From Deroplatys truncata (lineage: Eukaryota > Arthropoda > Insecta > Mantodea > Mantidae), in NCBI GenBank assembly GCA_030765065.1, contig CM060986.1, forward strand, positions 73,711,573 through 73,775,572: a stretch of 64,000 bases of DNA, in the 5' to 3' direction. Below, piece by piece: positions 22,184-32,400 of the stretch. A program made the position numbers and the translations under genes. Below the pieces are notes generated by a model. It was not told the DNA's origin. It worked only from the letters and a program-made list of their open reading frames with translations, and made no database searches. Position 1 is the first letter of the stretch. Each line of letters opens with the position of its first letter.

Positions 22184-22393
22184 AACCAACCAGATGAAAG
22201 GTGAAATGAAATGAGAATAGAGATGAAGGGACAGGAAATTCGGGGGTGTAATGATCCTTCCCGGCATTCGCTTGGTGACCCGGAGAAACCCCGAAAAAGC
22301 CCATGGGTCAGGCAGGTCAACCACGGGAATCGAGCCCACGACCTCCGGAATGCAGACCACAGACGTTACCGCTTGAGCCACCCCGCTCGGTGA
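22184..22393 (-). repeat. tRNA-derived SINE, family D
   Basis: Minus-strand head ACCGAGCGGGGTGGCTCAAG, B-box-like GTGGGCTCGATTCCCG, body GGGTTTCTCCGGGTCACC and AATGCCGGGAAGGATCAT. It ends CTCATTTCATTTCACC and TTTCTTTCAG. Confidence 0.85.
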
Positions 22394-22888
22394 GAGGCGT
22401 ATAACTCAAAAGCCAAAAGTCCATAAATGGCATACTTGGTATTTAGATTCCAAGGATGCGGCACAAAGGTTTCCAACAGAATCCCCTCATCCAAACTACC
22501 CTTTACATGGAAACATATTCTCTATTTTTGAACTTCTCAAAAATGGCTTAACATTTTTAATTAAAATACTGTATGATACGATGATTGCATGACCAATAAA
22601 ATGTATATCTAGCATTTTCGGCATATAGCCTACGAAGTCCTCTTCGTTCTGAACGAATTTTGTATGAAGTTGTATAACCGCTGAACCATTATAGGTAAAC
22701 ACTTACTCCATGAAAAATATATAGTTCCGGTTGAAACAGACAATGTCAAATATTTTTTGTGACATTAGAAGTTTCTGAAATAACTGTTGTTATTGGTTTG
22801 AATAGAATTTCAAGGCCAGCATATTATAGACGCTTTTTAAAGACTTGACTATCGCTTCAGGATCCTCCTTGTAAAACAATATCTATTG
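22394..22888 (+). repeat. R1 repeat, old internal copy
   Basis: Landmarks in R1 order but strongly diverged: CGTATAACTCAAAAGCC, ACTTGGTATTTAGATTCC, ACTACCCTTTACATGGAAAC, AAAATGGCTTAAC, AACCGCTGAACCATTATAGG and CTTGACTATCGCTTCAGG. It lacks the GT run and the first terminus. Confidence 0.7.
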
Positions 22889-22896
22889 TAGAATAA

Positions 22897-22930
<34 letters not shown>

Positions 22931-23084
22931 AATAATGGATAGAGAAAGGCATGTGAATTCAACACATTCTAGCTTTCTCTGTGCATTTATTGATATTTTT
23001 GCGATATAATTAAGTTTTTTTAACAATTGATTCCTAGTAGCCTGTATTTTCGAGTTAATCTAGCTGAGACAGCTGTTACTTAGA

Positions 23085-23123
<39 letters not shown>

Positions 23124-23125
23124 TA
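22897..23125. repeat. (AT)n and (ATT)n microsatellites
   Basis: An AT run at about 22898-22926 and an ATT run at about 23086-23122, with AT-rich sequence between. Confidence 0.9.
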
Positions 23126-23448
23126 CTACAGCAGCAATAATATTCTGATTTATCTTTGATCATTTCCTAATAATTTTATGCGTATAAAACTTAGTTGTTT
23201 AATTGTTTTAAAAATCTTTGATGCCTCAGAGAGCTTAGAGCAGCACGTCTGTTCAGTGACGTTTTAACTAGTGGGGTGGGGTGGGGTGGCTTATGTCTCG
23301 GGCAAATCTTAAGCTATTGGGAGGGGTACACAGTATGCTGAACTGCCGCGCGTGACGTGTACGCTGGAAAAAAGCCAACAGTCTTTCGCTATCGTGCGTA
23401 TTTACCCCTCACTTGCCTCATACCAAGTAAACACTACGTGCTTCCAGT

Positions 23449-23486
23449 AGCTAAATCCCTACCTGTTTGTAGGTAGGGGTTTAGCT
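23449..23486. repeat. Near-perfect hairpin
   Basis: AGCTAAATCCCTACCT, a 6-base loop, then AGGTAGGGGTTTAGCT: a 16-bp stem with one G-T pair. No U-run follows. It may be a mini-element or cruciform relic. Confidence 0.6.
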
Positions 23487-24073
23487 CCCCCAACCATGAG
23501 CTAAAATGTCGCTGAATAGACAGTACCTTAAACCCAGACATTTTTCCTGTTTTTTTTTTCCAAATGGAAAATTACTATTCTCCGTTTCTCTAATAACCTG
23601 ATAATAGTTTCCTAAAAACAAATGTTCCTTAAACAGAGATTCCTACCAAAAATGCCCTTAAAACAGAAATTCCTAAACATAAATTTCCTACAGCAAATAA
23701 AAGTGCAAAACGAAAATGAAAATTGCCTGCATTTATTTTTATGACATATCATATTACATATGATAATTGTAACCTATTGACCACCTGATACTTTCATGAT
23801 ATTGTTTATATTGCTCATGCACCAATGGATTCAACCTTATTACATATGGAGATTGTGACCTATGACTCGCAAATAGTCTAATGCGTTATCTTCTTCACGC
23901 TATTCTTCATATTGAAGCACTAATGTTCCTGGCCTCTTCTTACATACGAGATATTTCTTAAGTTGACCTTAATACTTCTTCCTATGGAAAATTCATTTGT
24001 TGCAGTTTCAGTATCTGTCTGCACGTTTTGTAGCTCTGTTAGAAAGATATACAAGTTGGGATTATTTTTAATT

Positions 24074-24300
24074 TTATATATGGACGCTCTTTAACTGCTA
24101 TGGTTCATAGCGTCCCAATCTATTTTGGGCTTGAAAGACCGGAAATTTTTGCTCAGAGGCCTTTTTCTCATGCTTGAGGTTCGTTTACGTGCCGTAAATC
24201 TACGACACGGGACCACTGACTTGACTACCCTTCCGAAGGAAGCCATGCTAAGGGTTTTTACGCCTGAAAGAATTCATCGCTTCCGCGATCTCAGGAACCA
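24074..24300 (-). repeat. SINE family B
   Basis: Reverse copy: TATGGACGCTCTTTAACTGC, ATAGCGTCCCAAT, GTGCCGTAAATCTACGACAC, ATGCTAAGGGTTTTTACGCC. The head is truncated near the GATCTCAGGAACC end. Confidence 0.85.
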
Positions 24301-24334
24301 TAAATTAGTAGGATCACGGAGGACTACTACAAGT

Positions 24335-24690
24335 TGGAATGGTTTTTGCCTATTACTATTTGAAACCGACTGTGAAATCCTTCATATATTGTTAGTTCTG
24401 TGCAAGTTATGTCTCGTTGCTTCATAAAAATTCCACAGTTCGATTGGGTAGCGTGGTGGTGTTGCTGTCCTGCGACCTCTTGCTCTAATGTCAGTAACAT
24501 ATGTCATTCGAAATGATCTAAAACAACAAGTAACTCTTTATATTTAACCAAATTTAACCTGTATATGTATGCTTTATGTATAAATATTATCATTGTAATC
24601 CATTATTGTAAGCAAATGTATATGGAAAGTTGTGTGATAAGACCTAGGAAGGTTAAAACGATTCTAAATAAAAAAATTTTAAAAAAAAGT
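24335..24690 (+). mobile_element. 3' tail of an RNase H-type LINE
   Basis: The last 150 bases (GTAATCCATTATTGTAAGCAA, AGACCTAGGAAGGTTAAAACG, CTAAATAAAA plus poly(A)) match the 3' UTR of the LINE at 48230-48868. Upstream, LHILLVLCKL may be the remnant of the HILL.CP motif before the stop. Only the tail is present, a typical short insertion. It lies within the MULE-like transposon. Confidence 0.75.
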
Positions 24691-25302
24691 AACTCCTTGC
24701 ACGTGGTCTCTTAGTTTTTGGAATGCGTAAGGGACATCCCCAACAGTGACAAAGGATAATGCTAGCAGCATGTGAGTTGAAACTTTAATTTCTCTATCTT
24801 CTGCGTCGGGCAGAACTTCATTAACAATGTTAATGGATCCCTTTTCAAAATTTAGCATTATACATTGTGGAAATGTAATATTTATATTATAGATACATGT
24901 TGCACTCAACACTTCTCCAAACACATGTGAATAAAGTGTTTGTTGTTTAAGAGAGAAGGCCTATATCAAAGGCAATGAATGGTAACTGTACCTCACCGTC
25001 TTCTGGGTTAGGACCTTTTCTTGAAATTATACCCGTAATTACCCATAATCGTTACACCTTGATGGAATATGTTTGGTGCAACTTTAAAAGTTCCATTAAC
25101 GCACCATATAGGACTTTTAGTAAAGTTTTAAATTTCTTCTGATTCCAGAAATAAGCACACGATCTTCAGTTTCATCCAAATATGAATTATCAAGTAGGAA
25201 TGTTGTTCTTTGGTATCGCACAGGAATTTCGTCGACATCTGATAAAGACGTAGGGTTTGGTTGGTCATGGCGCCGTTCTCTTCGCAATGACCTTTACAGG
25301 TT

Positions 25303-25328
25303 CTCTCTCTCTCTCTCTCTCTCTCTCT
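25303..25328. repeat. (CT)n microsatellite
   Basis: A CT run of about 13 units inside the MULE-like transposase remnant. Confidence 0.9.
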
Positions 25329-25925
25329 GGCAGGTTAATCAGAACTCCAGAAGAAACTGTGTAATTCATTCCGCAGTGTTTGCGCAGGCGGCATTTCTGG
25401 ATGAAGTCCTGCAGTTCGTTTCATGCTCGACTTCAACTTTTCAGCTTCACATTCTTCACGGTCAGGAGGATACATGTGTAGAGAGATTTCATCACCTTTT
25501 CATACAGTTATCCTGCTCATGAACTTGAGTTGTCACTGCTGTTGCTGTACATTCCATAGCCTTTGTCAGTCGACACTGCCTTCATGAATTTGACTTCCGT
25601 AAAATACGAATCCATTTAATAGGAGTTTTGCCCATCCTCTAGAGGAACTTAAAATTTATGGTGCATTCTGCATACTGAAAATTTAGTGACTAAACATTAG
25701 CAGTATCCTAATAACCAATTTCAACAGTGACGTATTAGGGCAATTATACATTACGAATAAATATTTAGTAAAATTGCATTAGGAAAGATGTAGTAGGAAA
25801 ATTTCATTTTAGGAAAGTTGAAGTTTAGTGCAAAATGATTAGGAAAACTGCATTAGAAAGAAAAGAATATTAAAATATTTTAGGAGATAGGACTATAGGT
25901 GGTGAAAATTAGGAATTACGGATGG

Positions 25926-26533
25926 GAATCGCAGTACCTACAAACTGAACGCTGTTACTGAGATAAATCAATACACATTTATCGGAGGAACAAGCACATC
26001 CTATTTACGTAATATGCACCAGATATCGAGCTTTAATCTTCCTCGAGAGAAAACAACACGTTAATTGCTTTGACGTTTGTAATAACGTCACTCTCGGTAA
26101 CTTCCCCCCCTCCTTTGTTTCTTTCTTCCCTAGTAAAATGCATTTCCGGCACGTGGTTGAAGGAGTCTCATCTCTTTTGGTTCGTTTCACATTTTCATCG
26201 TAGATGGAATATAAGGATAATACATTATTTCACTCATTCTACCCCCCTTGAAGCAGGGCATTAGAGGCACAGCTCGGCGCGATTTGAACCAAGCCCGAGA
26301 ATAGGTTATAGATATAGTTAATTTTATAACTGGACTGACATCATAACTAAGGTGTTCACAGCAGTAACGCGGAACCAACTCCTACCACGTGATTTATTCC
26401 ACTTGGGGAAGATATTCTGATGGCTTTGATTGGATGAAGTTAGATATGAGTGGATTCCTACTGGATGGAGTCAGGATAGCAACGAACTCTGCTCCAGCCA
26501 ATGTGACATCCTTCATTGAGGAAGGACAATGAA
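25926..26533. other. Unassigned sequence
   Basis: Nothing recognised. The open frames near 26000-26378 overlap one another on opposite strands. Confidence 0.4.
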
Positions 26534-26756
26534 GAGAGACTCTAGTGCATATCAAACGGATCTTCTGCTTCGTGCCGTGCAGATGGCATTAGGTGCCGTC
26601 CAGTCCAACCACCGCTCTCGCACAGAAAGGCGGATAGCTAGCTTTCATCCCTGTAACCACCCGCTTCGACGTGTCCACAGAGACCCTAGCGCATAGCAAT
26701 CGGATCTTCTGCTTCGTGCCGTGCAGATGGCATTAAGGTGCCGTTCAGTCTAACTG
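26534..26756. repeat. Duplicated 75-bp unit, spaced about 145 bp
   Basis: The string CGGATCTTCTGCTTCGTGCC with GTGCAGATGGCATTA and GGTGCCGT.CAGTC occurs at about 26556-26612 and again at about 26701-26752, with about 90% identity by eye. It lies downstream (minus sense) of the family D SINE at 26870. Confidence 0.7.
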
Positions 26757-26869
26757 CTTTCATTGTCTGTGGATAGATGGCACAGCATTCGCTATTACCA
26801 CCTATTTTTATGTTTACTATTGTTTTAGACTTAAGGTGGAGCTTTGGGTCGTGGTTTTAAATATCCAAT

Positions 26870-27002
26870 CCGGTATTTACCTTAGCGGTTGAGGGAAACC
26901 ACGAAAAACCTCAGTCAGTTTGGTCGGCCCACGGGATTTGAACCCGGGACCTCCCGAATGTGGGCCCCAGACGTTACCGCCTGAGCCATCCCGCTCGGTT
27001 TT
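26870..27002 (-). repeat. tRNA-derived SINE, family D
   Basis: Minus-strand head ACCGAGCGGGATGGCTCAGG, then GGTCCCGGGTTCAAATCCCG (perfect B-box type) and a GAGGTTTTTCGTGGTTTCCC body. The body ends earlier than in the other copies. Confidence 0.85.
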
Positions 27003-27071
27003 CGTTTCTTCTAAAAGTGACGTTCAGTGCACATTATTGCAGTATTTATAAATAAAAGGAGAACTTAAAAC

Positions 27072-27953
27072 AAAAAAAATCTGATGTGTTACACTCACAT
27101 GACTTTCTCTACTCTTGTACAATCTAATTTTACAAACGCCTATTCTCCACATGCTTCATGTTAATCGAGATATCGAGATGTCAATCTTATTGGTAATTTT
27201 CTTGTAGATGCAAGGAAAATATGGTAGCTTTTAAGCGATAGTCAAATATTTTAACGCTGGTTGCTATGTGGCGCATTCCATTCTCTTTGCATGTCCAGGA
27301 CATAAAAAAAATGAATAACGCATTTGAGAAAAAGTATAAGTATTGGAAAATTTAAGGAAATAACAAGCAATATCTCGAAAACGGTTCACTCAACAAAAGA
27401 AATGTATATGAGATAAGTTGTGTATTTTAACGCCATCTACATTATTTGTGTAGTAAAATTTTGTCTATCTCTTATGGTTTACCAGTTATGCAAAAGTCGT
27501 TCACAATGAAGAATACTTTTGGAGACATTCTCAGAAAATTCGAGATATACATTTCATTTCTCATGACATTATGTTAAACATATGATATTTTCATCAAAAT
27601 CGTTAGAGCCATTTTTGAGAAAATTAAAATTTTCGAAAACTCTTCCATGTAAAGGGTAGTCTGGGGTGGGGAATTTTCTTGAAAACCTTCGTGTCGCATC
27701 TCTGGAAGATACTGAACCTAAATACCAAGTTTGGTGTTTATCCGACTGTTCGTTTTTGAGTTATGCTGTTCACAGACACACACACAGACACACACACACA
27801 CACACAGACACACACACGGACATGTTTCCAAAAATGCTTTTTTTGGTTTCAGGAGGTCTCAAAACATGTATTTCCGGCGAAATCTCGGTATCGAATTTTT
27901 GGGTGGAATGCAATACTTCCCCTACTTACTATACGTAGTAGAGAAAGTAATAG
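27072..27953 (-). repeat. R1 repeat, near full length
   Basis: Reverse copy starting TGATGTGTTACACTCACATG and ACTTTCTCTACTCTTGTAC, ending ACTTACTATACGTAGTAGAG followed by AAAGTAA. It includes a (CA)n run at about 27775-27822. The frame LENLRVASLEDTEPKYQVW is open here (27666-27938). Confidence 0.9.
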
Positions 27954-28660
27954 ACATGGCAAGCTCTCGTCGTGTTTGTGTTGCTTTTAACGAACCCACA
28001 CAGACATTAAAAGCTTCGAATGAACAAGTAGCACTTTCGTTAGTTTTGTCAGGCCAAATAGCTGGAATGTAAACATTTGGAAGGAAATCTTGGCCTTGGA
28101 TGTATCCTAGTGCATTCCTATGTTAAACAAACTTAACATATTGTGTTTATCGCATGTTCTTGTGGAGAGACAGTGCAGTCATGCATTACTATACTTACAT
28201 AAATAAGTAGTACATAACTCAAAACTCAGTTTCTCTCAAATTGACTAACCGTTGCAAAATGTTTGCACCATTAAAATTTATACATTTACGTACCAGAGAA
28301 ATGTTTTTCTAGTACTCTTTGTTTACTATTTAAATATTGATGCTTGTATCCATTGCCGACGTTTGTTTTCCTTTTTTTACAGTAGTTTTGAAGGCCCCCC
28401 CCCACCACACGCAAGGAAATTCACTTTCCTCTCTGTCTCTCTAGGATATTTAGCGTCTTTAAATCAAACTATCTTCATTATTACTACGAGTACTGATACT
28501 TTTCGGTAATTTAATTGATTTTAACGAATGCTTGTTGTTATGATAGTTATTTTGAGACCGAAGGTGGATAAATTATCTAATGACAACAGGCGTGAGTTGG
28601 AAAGCTCAGTTAAGTTACCTAAGAAAGATTATAAGCAAGAGGAGGAATCTGTAAGATAAT
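27954..28660. other. Unassigned sequence
   Basis: No gene recognised; AT-rich with a short C run near 28397. Confidence 0.4.
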
Positions 28661-29780
28661 TAAAATGCAAGAACGATGCCATTTTTACTTTTTATGCTAT
28701 TTATAGTGAGTAGGGGAAGTACTACATTCCACCTAAAAATTCGATACTGAGAAAAAAAAAAATAGAAAAAGTTCCGTGTGTGTGGATATGTGTCTGTGAA
28801 CAGCAAAACTCAAAAAGTCGGATAAATACCAAACTTGGTATTTAGGTTCAGTATCTTTCAAAGATGTGACACGAATATTTTCAAGAAAATCCCCCCTACC
28901 CTAGACTACCCTTTGCATGGAACTTTTTTCGAAAATGTTGATTTTTCACAAAAATGGCTAACGATTTTGATTAAAATGCAGGATGTTTAAGATATTTTTA
29001 TGGCAAATGAAATGTATATCATGAATCTTCTGGGAATGTCCCCAAAAGTCCCCTTTATTCTGAATGTCTTTTGCACAACTGGGAAACCGTAAGAGATAGA
29101 CAAAATTTTGCTACACAAGAAACGTAGATCTCGTTAAAATACCCAGCTTATGTCATATACTTTTTTTCCCCCAGTGAACCATTTCCGAGATATTCCTTGC
29201 TGTTTGTTTCAGTTTTCCAATGCTTATACTTTTCCTCAAATGGGAATTCGTTATTCGTTTTTTTATTTATTTATTTTATTTACTTTTTTATGTCCTGTAC
29301 ATGCAAAGGGATTGAAATGCTCCGCATAGCAACCAGCTCTTAAAAGATTTGACTATCACTTAAAGCCTACCATATTTCCCTTGCACCTAAAGAAAATTAG
29401 CAATAAGATAGTTTCTGCAAAAGTTTATCTCGATTAACATGAAGTAGATGGAGAATAAGCGTTTGTAAAAGTGGTTTGTACAAGAGTAGAGAAAGTCATG
29501 TGAGTGTAGCACCAGAATTTACTGTACTTTTGTTGTAATCCATGAAATGATTACAATGTGAGAACGATGCCTTTGTTTGTAATTTTACCCATGAAATGAT
29601 TACAATGCGAGAACGATGCCTTTGTAATTTTACCCATGAAATATTACAATGAGAACGATGCCATTTTTTGTACTTTTAGTATAATCCATGAAGTGATTAC
29701 AATGCGAGAACATTCTTCTTCTTCTTTTTATTTTTTAGTCTATAATAGTTTCATGTAGTGATTACAATACGAGAATGATA
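28661..29780. repeat. Degenerate minisatellite split by an R1 copy
   Basis: Units like CATGAAATGATTACAATGCGAGAACGATGCC with T-rich spacers recur about five times at 29535-29780, spaced about 50-60 bp. A related unit (AAAATGCAAGAACGATGCC) lies at 28664-28690, just before the R1 copy. R1 therefore apparently inserted into the array. Confidence 0.7.
28690..29518 (+). repeat. R1 repeat, near full length
   Basis: Forward copy: ATAGTGAGTAGGGGAAGTAC start, a short GT run (GTGTGTGTGG), GTCTGTGAACAGCAAAACTC, ACTACCCTTTGCATGG and AAACCGTAAGAGATAGAC. It ends GTACAAGAGTAGAGAAAGTC. Confidence 0.88.
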
Positions 29781-30427
29781 CATTGAAGTCCACATTTAAT
29801 TTCTTTAAGAAATTTTTAAAGTTATTGTGAAGAAAATAATAATAATAATGCTTACCTACTTTTTACGGGTTCATTATAATAAGAGTTTATGCATATCAAC
29901 AGATGTTTCTAATTTTTGTTGTATTTGTTACTGAGGTAGGAGTTTTTTTATTTTTATCTGTAGGTAAACCTTATTGCCCCCTTTTCTAAATGTTGTATCC
30001 CTGGGGGTTGTGTGTCATTTACTGGCCACTGCAAGTCTTCAGTGTTTTTTAAGAACGCTCTCGTACATGAGCCTATAGTCCAATAGCGTTTACACTCAGG
30101 AAGAAGTTTAATAAGTAACTTAACACTCATCATAAAAGCGCACTGTTGAAGGCTCTCCTGTTTTCACTATAAACATACGAGTATATAATCATTAGATAAA
30201 AGCAAATAAAAATCGTCTGATATTGCTTATTCTGAGCAGAGACGGACATCACTCATTCACTCACTCACTCACTCACTCACTCACTCACTCACTCACTCAC
30301 TCACTCACTCACTCACTCACTCACTCACTTACTCACTTAATTCTAATCTAGTCAGATTAAGAAGATACTGTAATGCGGCTAACGGATAGCGGTGCGGTTA
30401 TTTCAGAAACAATAAAATTTATACATA
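29781..30427. other. Unassigned, with (CACT)n microsatellite
   Basis: A tetranucleotide CACT run covers about 30251-30330. Nothing else recognised. Confidence 0.6.
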
Positions 30428-30560
30428 TTTTTACTTTCTCTACAGCTAAATATTCAGTATCCCGGTTACCGGAAATACACGTTATGAGATCCCCTGAATC
30501 CAAAACATAATCTTAAAAAAATTATATGCGATGCTTCCACATGACTTTCTCTAGCAATGG
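30428..30560. repeat. Miniature R1 derivative
   Basis: About 130 bp: an R1-like start TTTACTTTCTCTACAGC, CGGTTACCGGAAATACACG, CCCCTGAATCCAAAACAT, then directly CACATGACTTTCTCTAGC, the opposite R1 terminus inverted relative to the full-length order. It looks like a strongly deleted or rearranged R1. Confidence 0.55.
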
Positions 30561-30894
30561 CAAATTCATATAATTTGTGTATACTATGTTGATAAATATT
30601 AATAATCTATGCCACGACAGCCGAAGGGCTACCAACCCAGGTACTGATTCACGCTCACATGTGCATTGCAGAGCTGGGCGACCATACACTTGATACGGGG
30701 AGATGATCTGGTTAGCACCAAGCTTCAGCCAGCTGGAATGTTGGTTTTCGTAACCTACAGACCTCTACCTATCTTAGCTCCTCAAATTTATCACGTTGCT
30801 GGGTGGGCATCGGCCCTACACATAGGCCGAAAAATCCGCACCCCCATGGGTGAGCTTGAGATCCATTGCTGGGAACTGAAACACTACATGCAAC
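30561..30894. other. Unassigned, moderately GC-rich stretch
   Basis: The 30605-30850 part (ACCAACCCAGGTACTGATTC, GTTGCTGGGTGGGCATCGG) is GC-richer than its surroundings and may be an unidentified dispersed repeat. No gene recognised. Confidence 0.3.
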
Positions 30895-31285
30895 ATGAAA
30901 TATCTGGAAAACAACTAACGCTACGATATAAATTATTTTACACAAATTGTTATTTTAACGAAGTCTACATTCTTTCTGCAATAACTTTTTAGCTATCTGT
31001 TAAGAACTCTGTATTATACAAAATTGTATAAAAAAAAGGGAAGTTCAGAGAATGCTCACTGAAAATTCAATATATACATTTTATTTCTCATATTAATGTA
31101 TTAAACAGCGATTTAATCAAAATCGTTTTAGACATTTTTTGAGAAAACAAAAAGCAGTATAATATTTTCATCTAAAGGGTAGTATGGGGGGATTTTCTTG
31201 AACACCTTCATGTCATATTGTTGGAATATGCTGAACTTAAATACCAAGTTTGGTGTTCATGGTCGACTTTTTGTTTTCGTTTATA
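30895..31285 (-). repeat. R1 repeat, old partial copy
   Basis: Reverse order: GAAATATCTGGAAAACAAC, ATTTTAACGAAGTCTACATT, GAAAATTCAATATATACATT, ATCAAAATCGTTTTAGAC, AAAGGGTAGTATGGGGGG and ACCAAGTTTGGTGTTCATGG. Confidence 0.7.
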
Positions 31286-31659
31286 TAGGACGTCAGAAGC
31301 TACGGAGTTCCGTTTGCAGACACTGGAAAATGCACGATAATCTTCTGCTAGTGTCCGCTGTAGTGTGTACTTAAACCACCAATGCTCAAAACTACTGGCA
31401 GCTTTGACGTCACTAACTACCAGATATAATAACAACGACGAGGGCGTGCGAATGGAGTTGACTTTACTACCGGATGTTTCACAAAGTGATACGCCTCAGC
31501 GTAGCTTAGCTTACTTTGTAATTTAATTTTTATAGTTTTTTAGGATGTTCGGGCTTTGCCAGCAACGAGCTCACATGAAAAAGGAGAAGAGTCGTGCAAC
31601 TTCAAACATGTAATCTAAGTGGCGCTCTAAAGAAAGCTTTAAACAGCGGAAAAGCTGAA

Positions 31660-32065
31660 TATACAACAACGAATTATTTGCAGAAAGCTAATACCGAGAA
31701 AAAAGTATACTTTAAGAAAGTCTACATTTTACTGTCTAGCTCCTATGGTTTCCCAATAAAAAATAAGAAGAATTGAGAAGCAGTTCACAGAAAATTCAAG
31801 AAATACGCTTTATCCATCACATCAATATCTCTAACTTACGATATCAAAGTAGTTAAGGGGAAAATAACGAAAGTTCTTCCATAAAAATCTTTGCCTTGCG
31901 TACTTAAAAATGTCTGAAATTTTAAATTTTATTTGTATCTGATTTCTATCTTTTAGCTATGCTTTTCACAGACAGCACATACATATATGCAAACACACTC
32001 GTTGATCTTTTTCTAAAAATGCCTTTTATGGATTCAGGAGAACCTCGTAAACGGCAGAGAAACTA
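31660..32065 (-). repeat. R1 repeat, old partial copy
   Basis: Reverse order, highly diverged: AAGAAAGTCTACATTTTACTG, CTCCTATGGTTTCCC, GAAAATTCAAGAAATACGC, TTAGCTATGCTTTTCACAGAC and TTTTTCTAAAAATGCC with GGATTCAGGAG. Confidence 0.6.
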
Positions 32066-32164
32066 AAAAGACCCTGACTAAAGTGTGGAATGACTTGAAC
32101 CACATATAAAAATGCAGGAAAAGTATGCAATAGAATATAAATAAAATCACATCTTATCACCTCA

Positions 32165-32400
32165 CCAATAACTATTATTCCTTTTAAATCAAATACATTA
32201 ATTTGAATTCTAACAATTGGTTTATTTCAGTTTATTAATAATTAAGCTTCGTAATATTCTATTGCGAATAACTATTTCATTCAAATCATAATTATAATAT
32301 CCGCACTGGTAAATATTATTAAAGTTTGGTTAAAATTGTGCCAGCATCCGCGGTTATACAATAAAATTAAATAAATATTATAAATTATAATTATCTATGT
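32165..32400 (+). pseudogene. Nuclear mitochondrial 12S rRNA fragment (numt)
   Basis: TTAAAGTTTGGTTAAAATTGTG with GTGCCAGCATCCGCGG and TTATAC is the highly conserved mid part of small-subunit mitochondrial rRNA (family form GTGCCAGC..CCGCGGTTATAC). The AT-rich flanks and TCCGCACTGGTAAATATT upstream fit insect 12S. It covers only part of the gene, so it is a nuclear insertion and not functional. It lies in the left arm of the inverted repeat. Confidence 0.75.

Larger units (their letters stand above)
23606..25925 (-). mobile_element. MULE-like DNA transposon with FLYWCH-type transposase, interrupted
   Basis: The minus strand carries the usual order of a Mutator-like transposase. First is an N-terminal part (about 25300-25620) with MDSYFTEVKF and, in another frame, DEISLHMYPPDREECEAEKL, like the end of a FLYWCH zinc-finger region (H.H..D....E..KL). 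Next is RSLRRERRHDQPNPTSLSDV with DEIPVRY and RVLISGI (25140-25265; family LR..RR...P..P..L.E.P). Then come VRxWNFxS (family DGTFK, catalytic Asp region), APNIFHQ and KTVRYSYHSLPL (24960-25130). Last is FEKGSINIVNEVLPDAE with LLALSFVTVGDVPYAFQKL (24690-24924; family DFE.A..NA...FP and LALAF.P..DV..AF..L). Stops and shifts break it, and the first Asp position is lost. A SINE and a LINE tail sit at 24074-24690; a tail-like FLTELQNVQTDTET lies beyond them (about 23990-24050). TTCCTAA-rich arrays in opposite orientation flank the coding part (23606-23715, 25735-25925), plausibly subterminal repeats. Confidence 0.8.

Noticed and set aside
27763-27990. His/Thr-repeat proteins in R1 copies
   Set aside because: The His/Thr runs come from translating the CA microsatellite and differ by copy. 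Only the upstream shared phrase was kept as a finding.
30251-30330. A CRISPR-like or satellite array
   Set aside because: It is a plain (CACT)n microsatellite without spacers.
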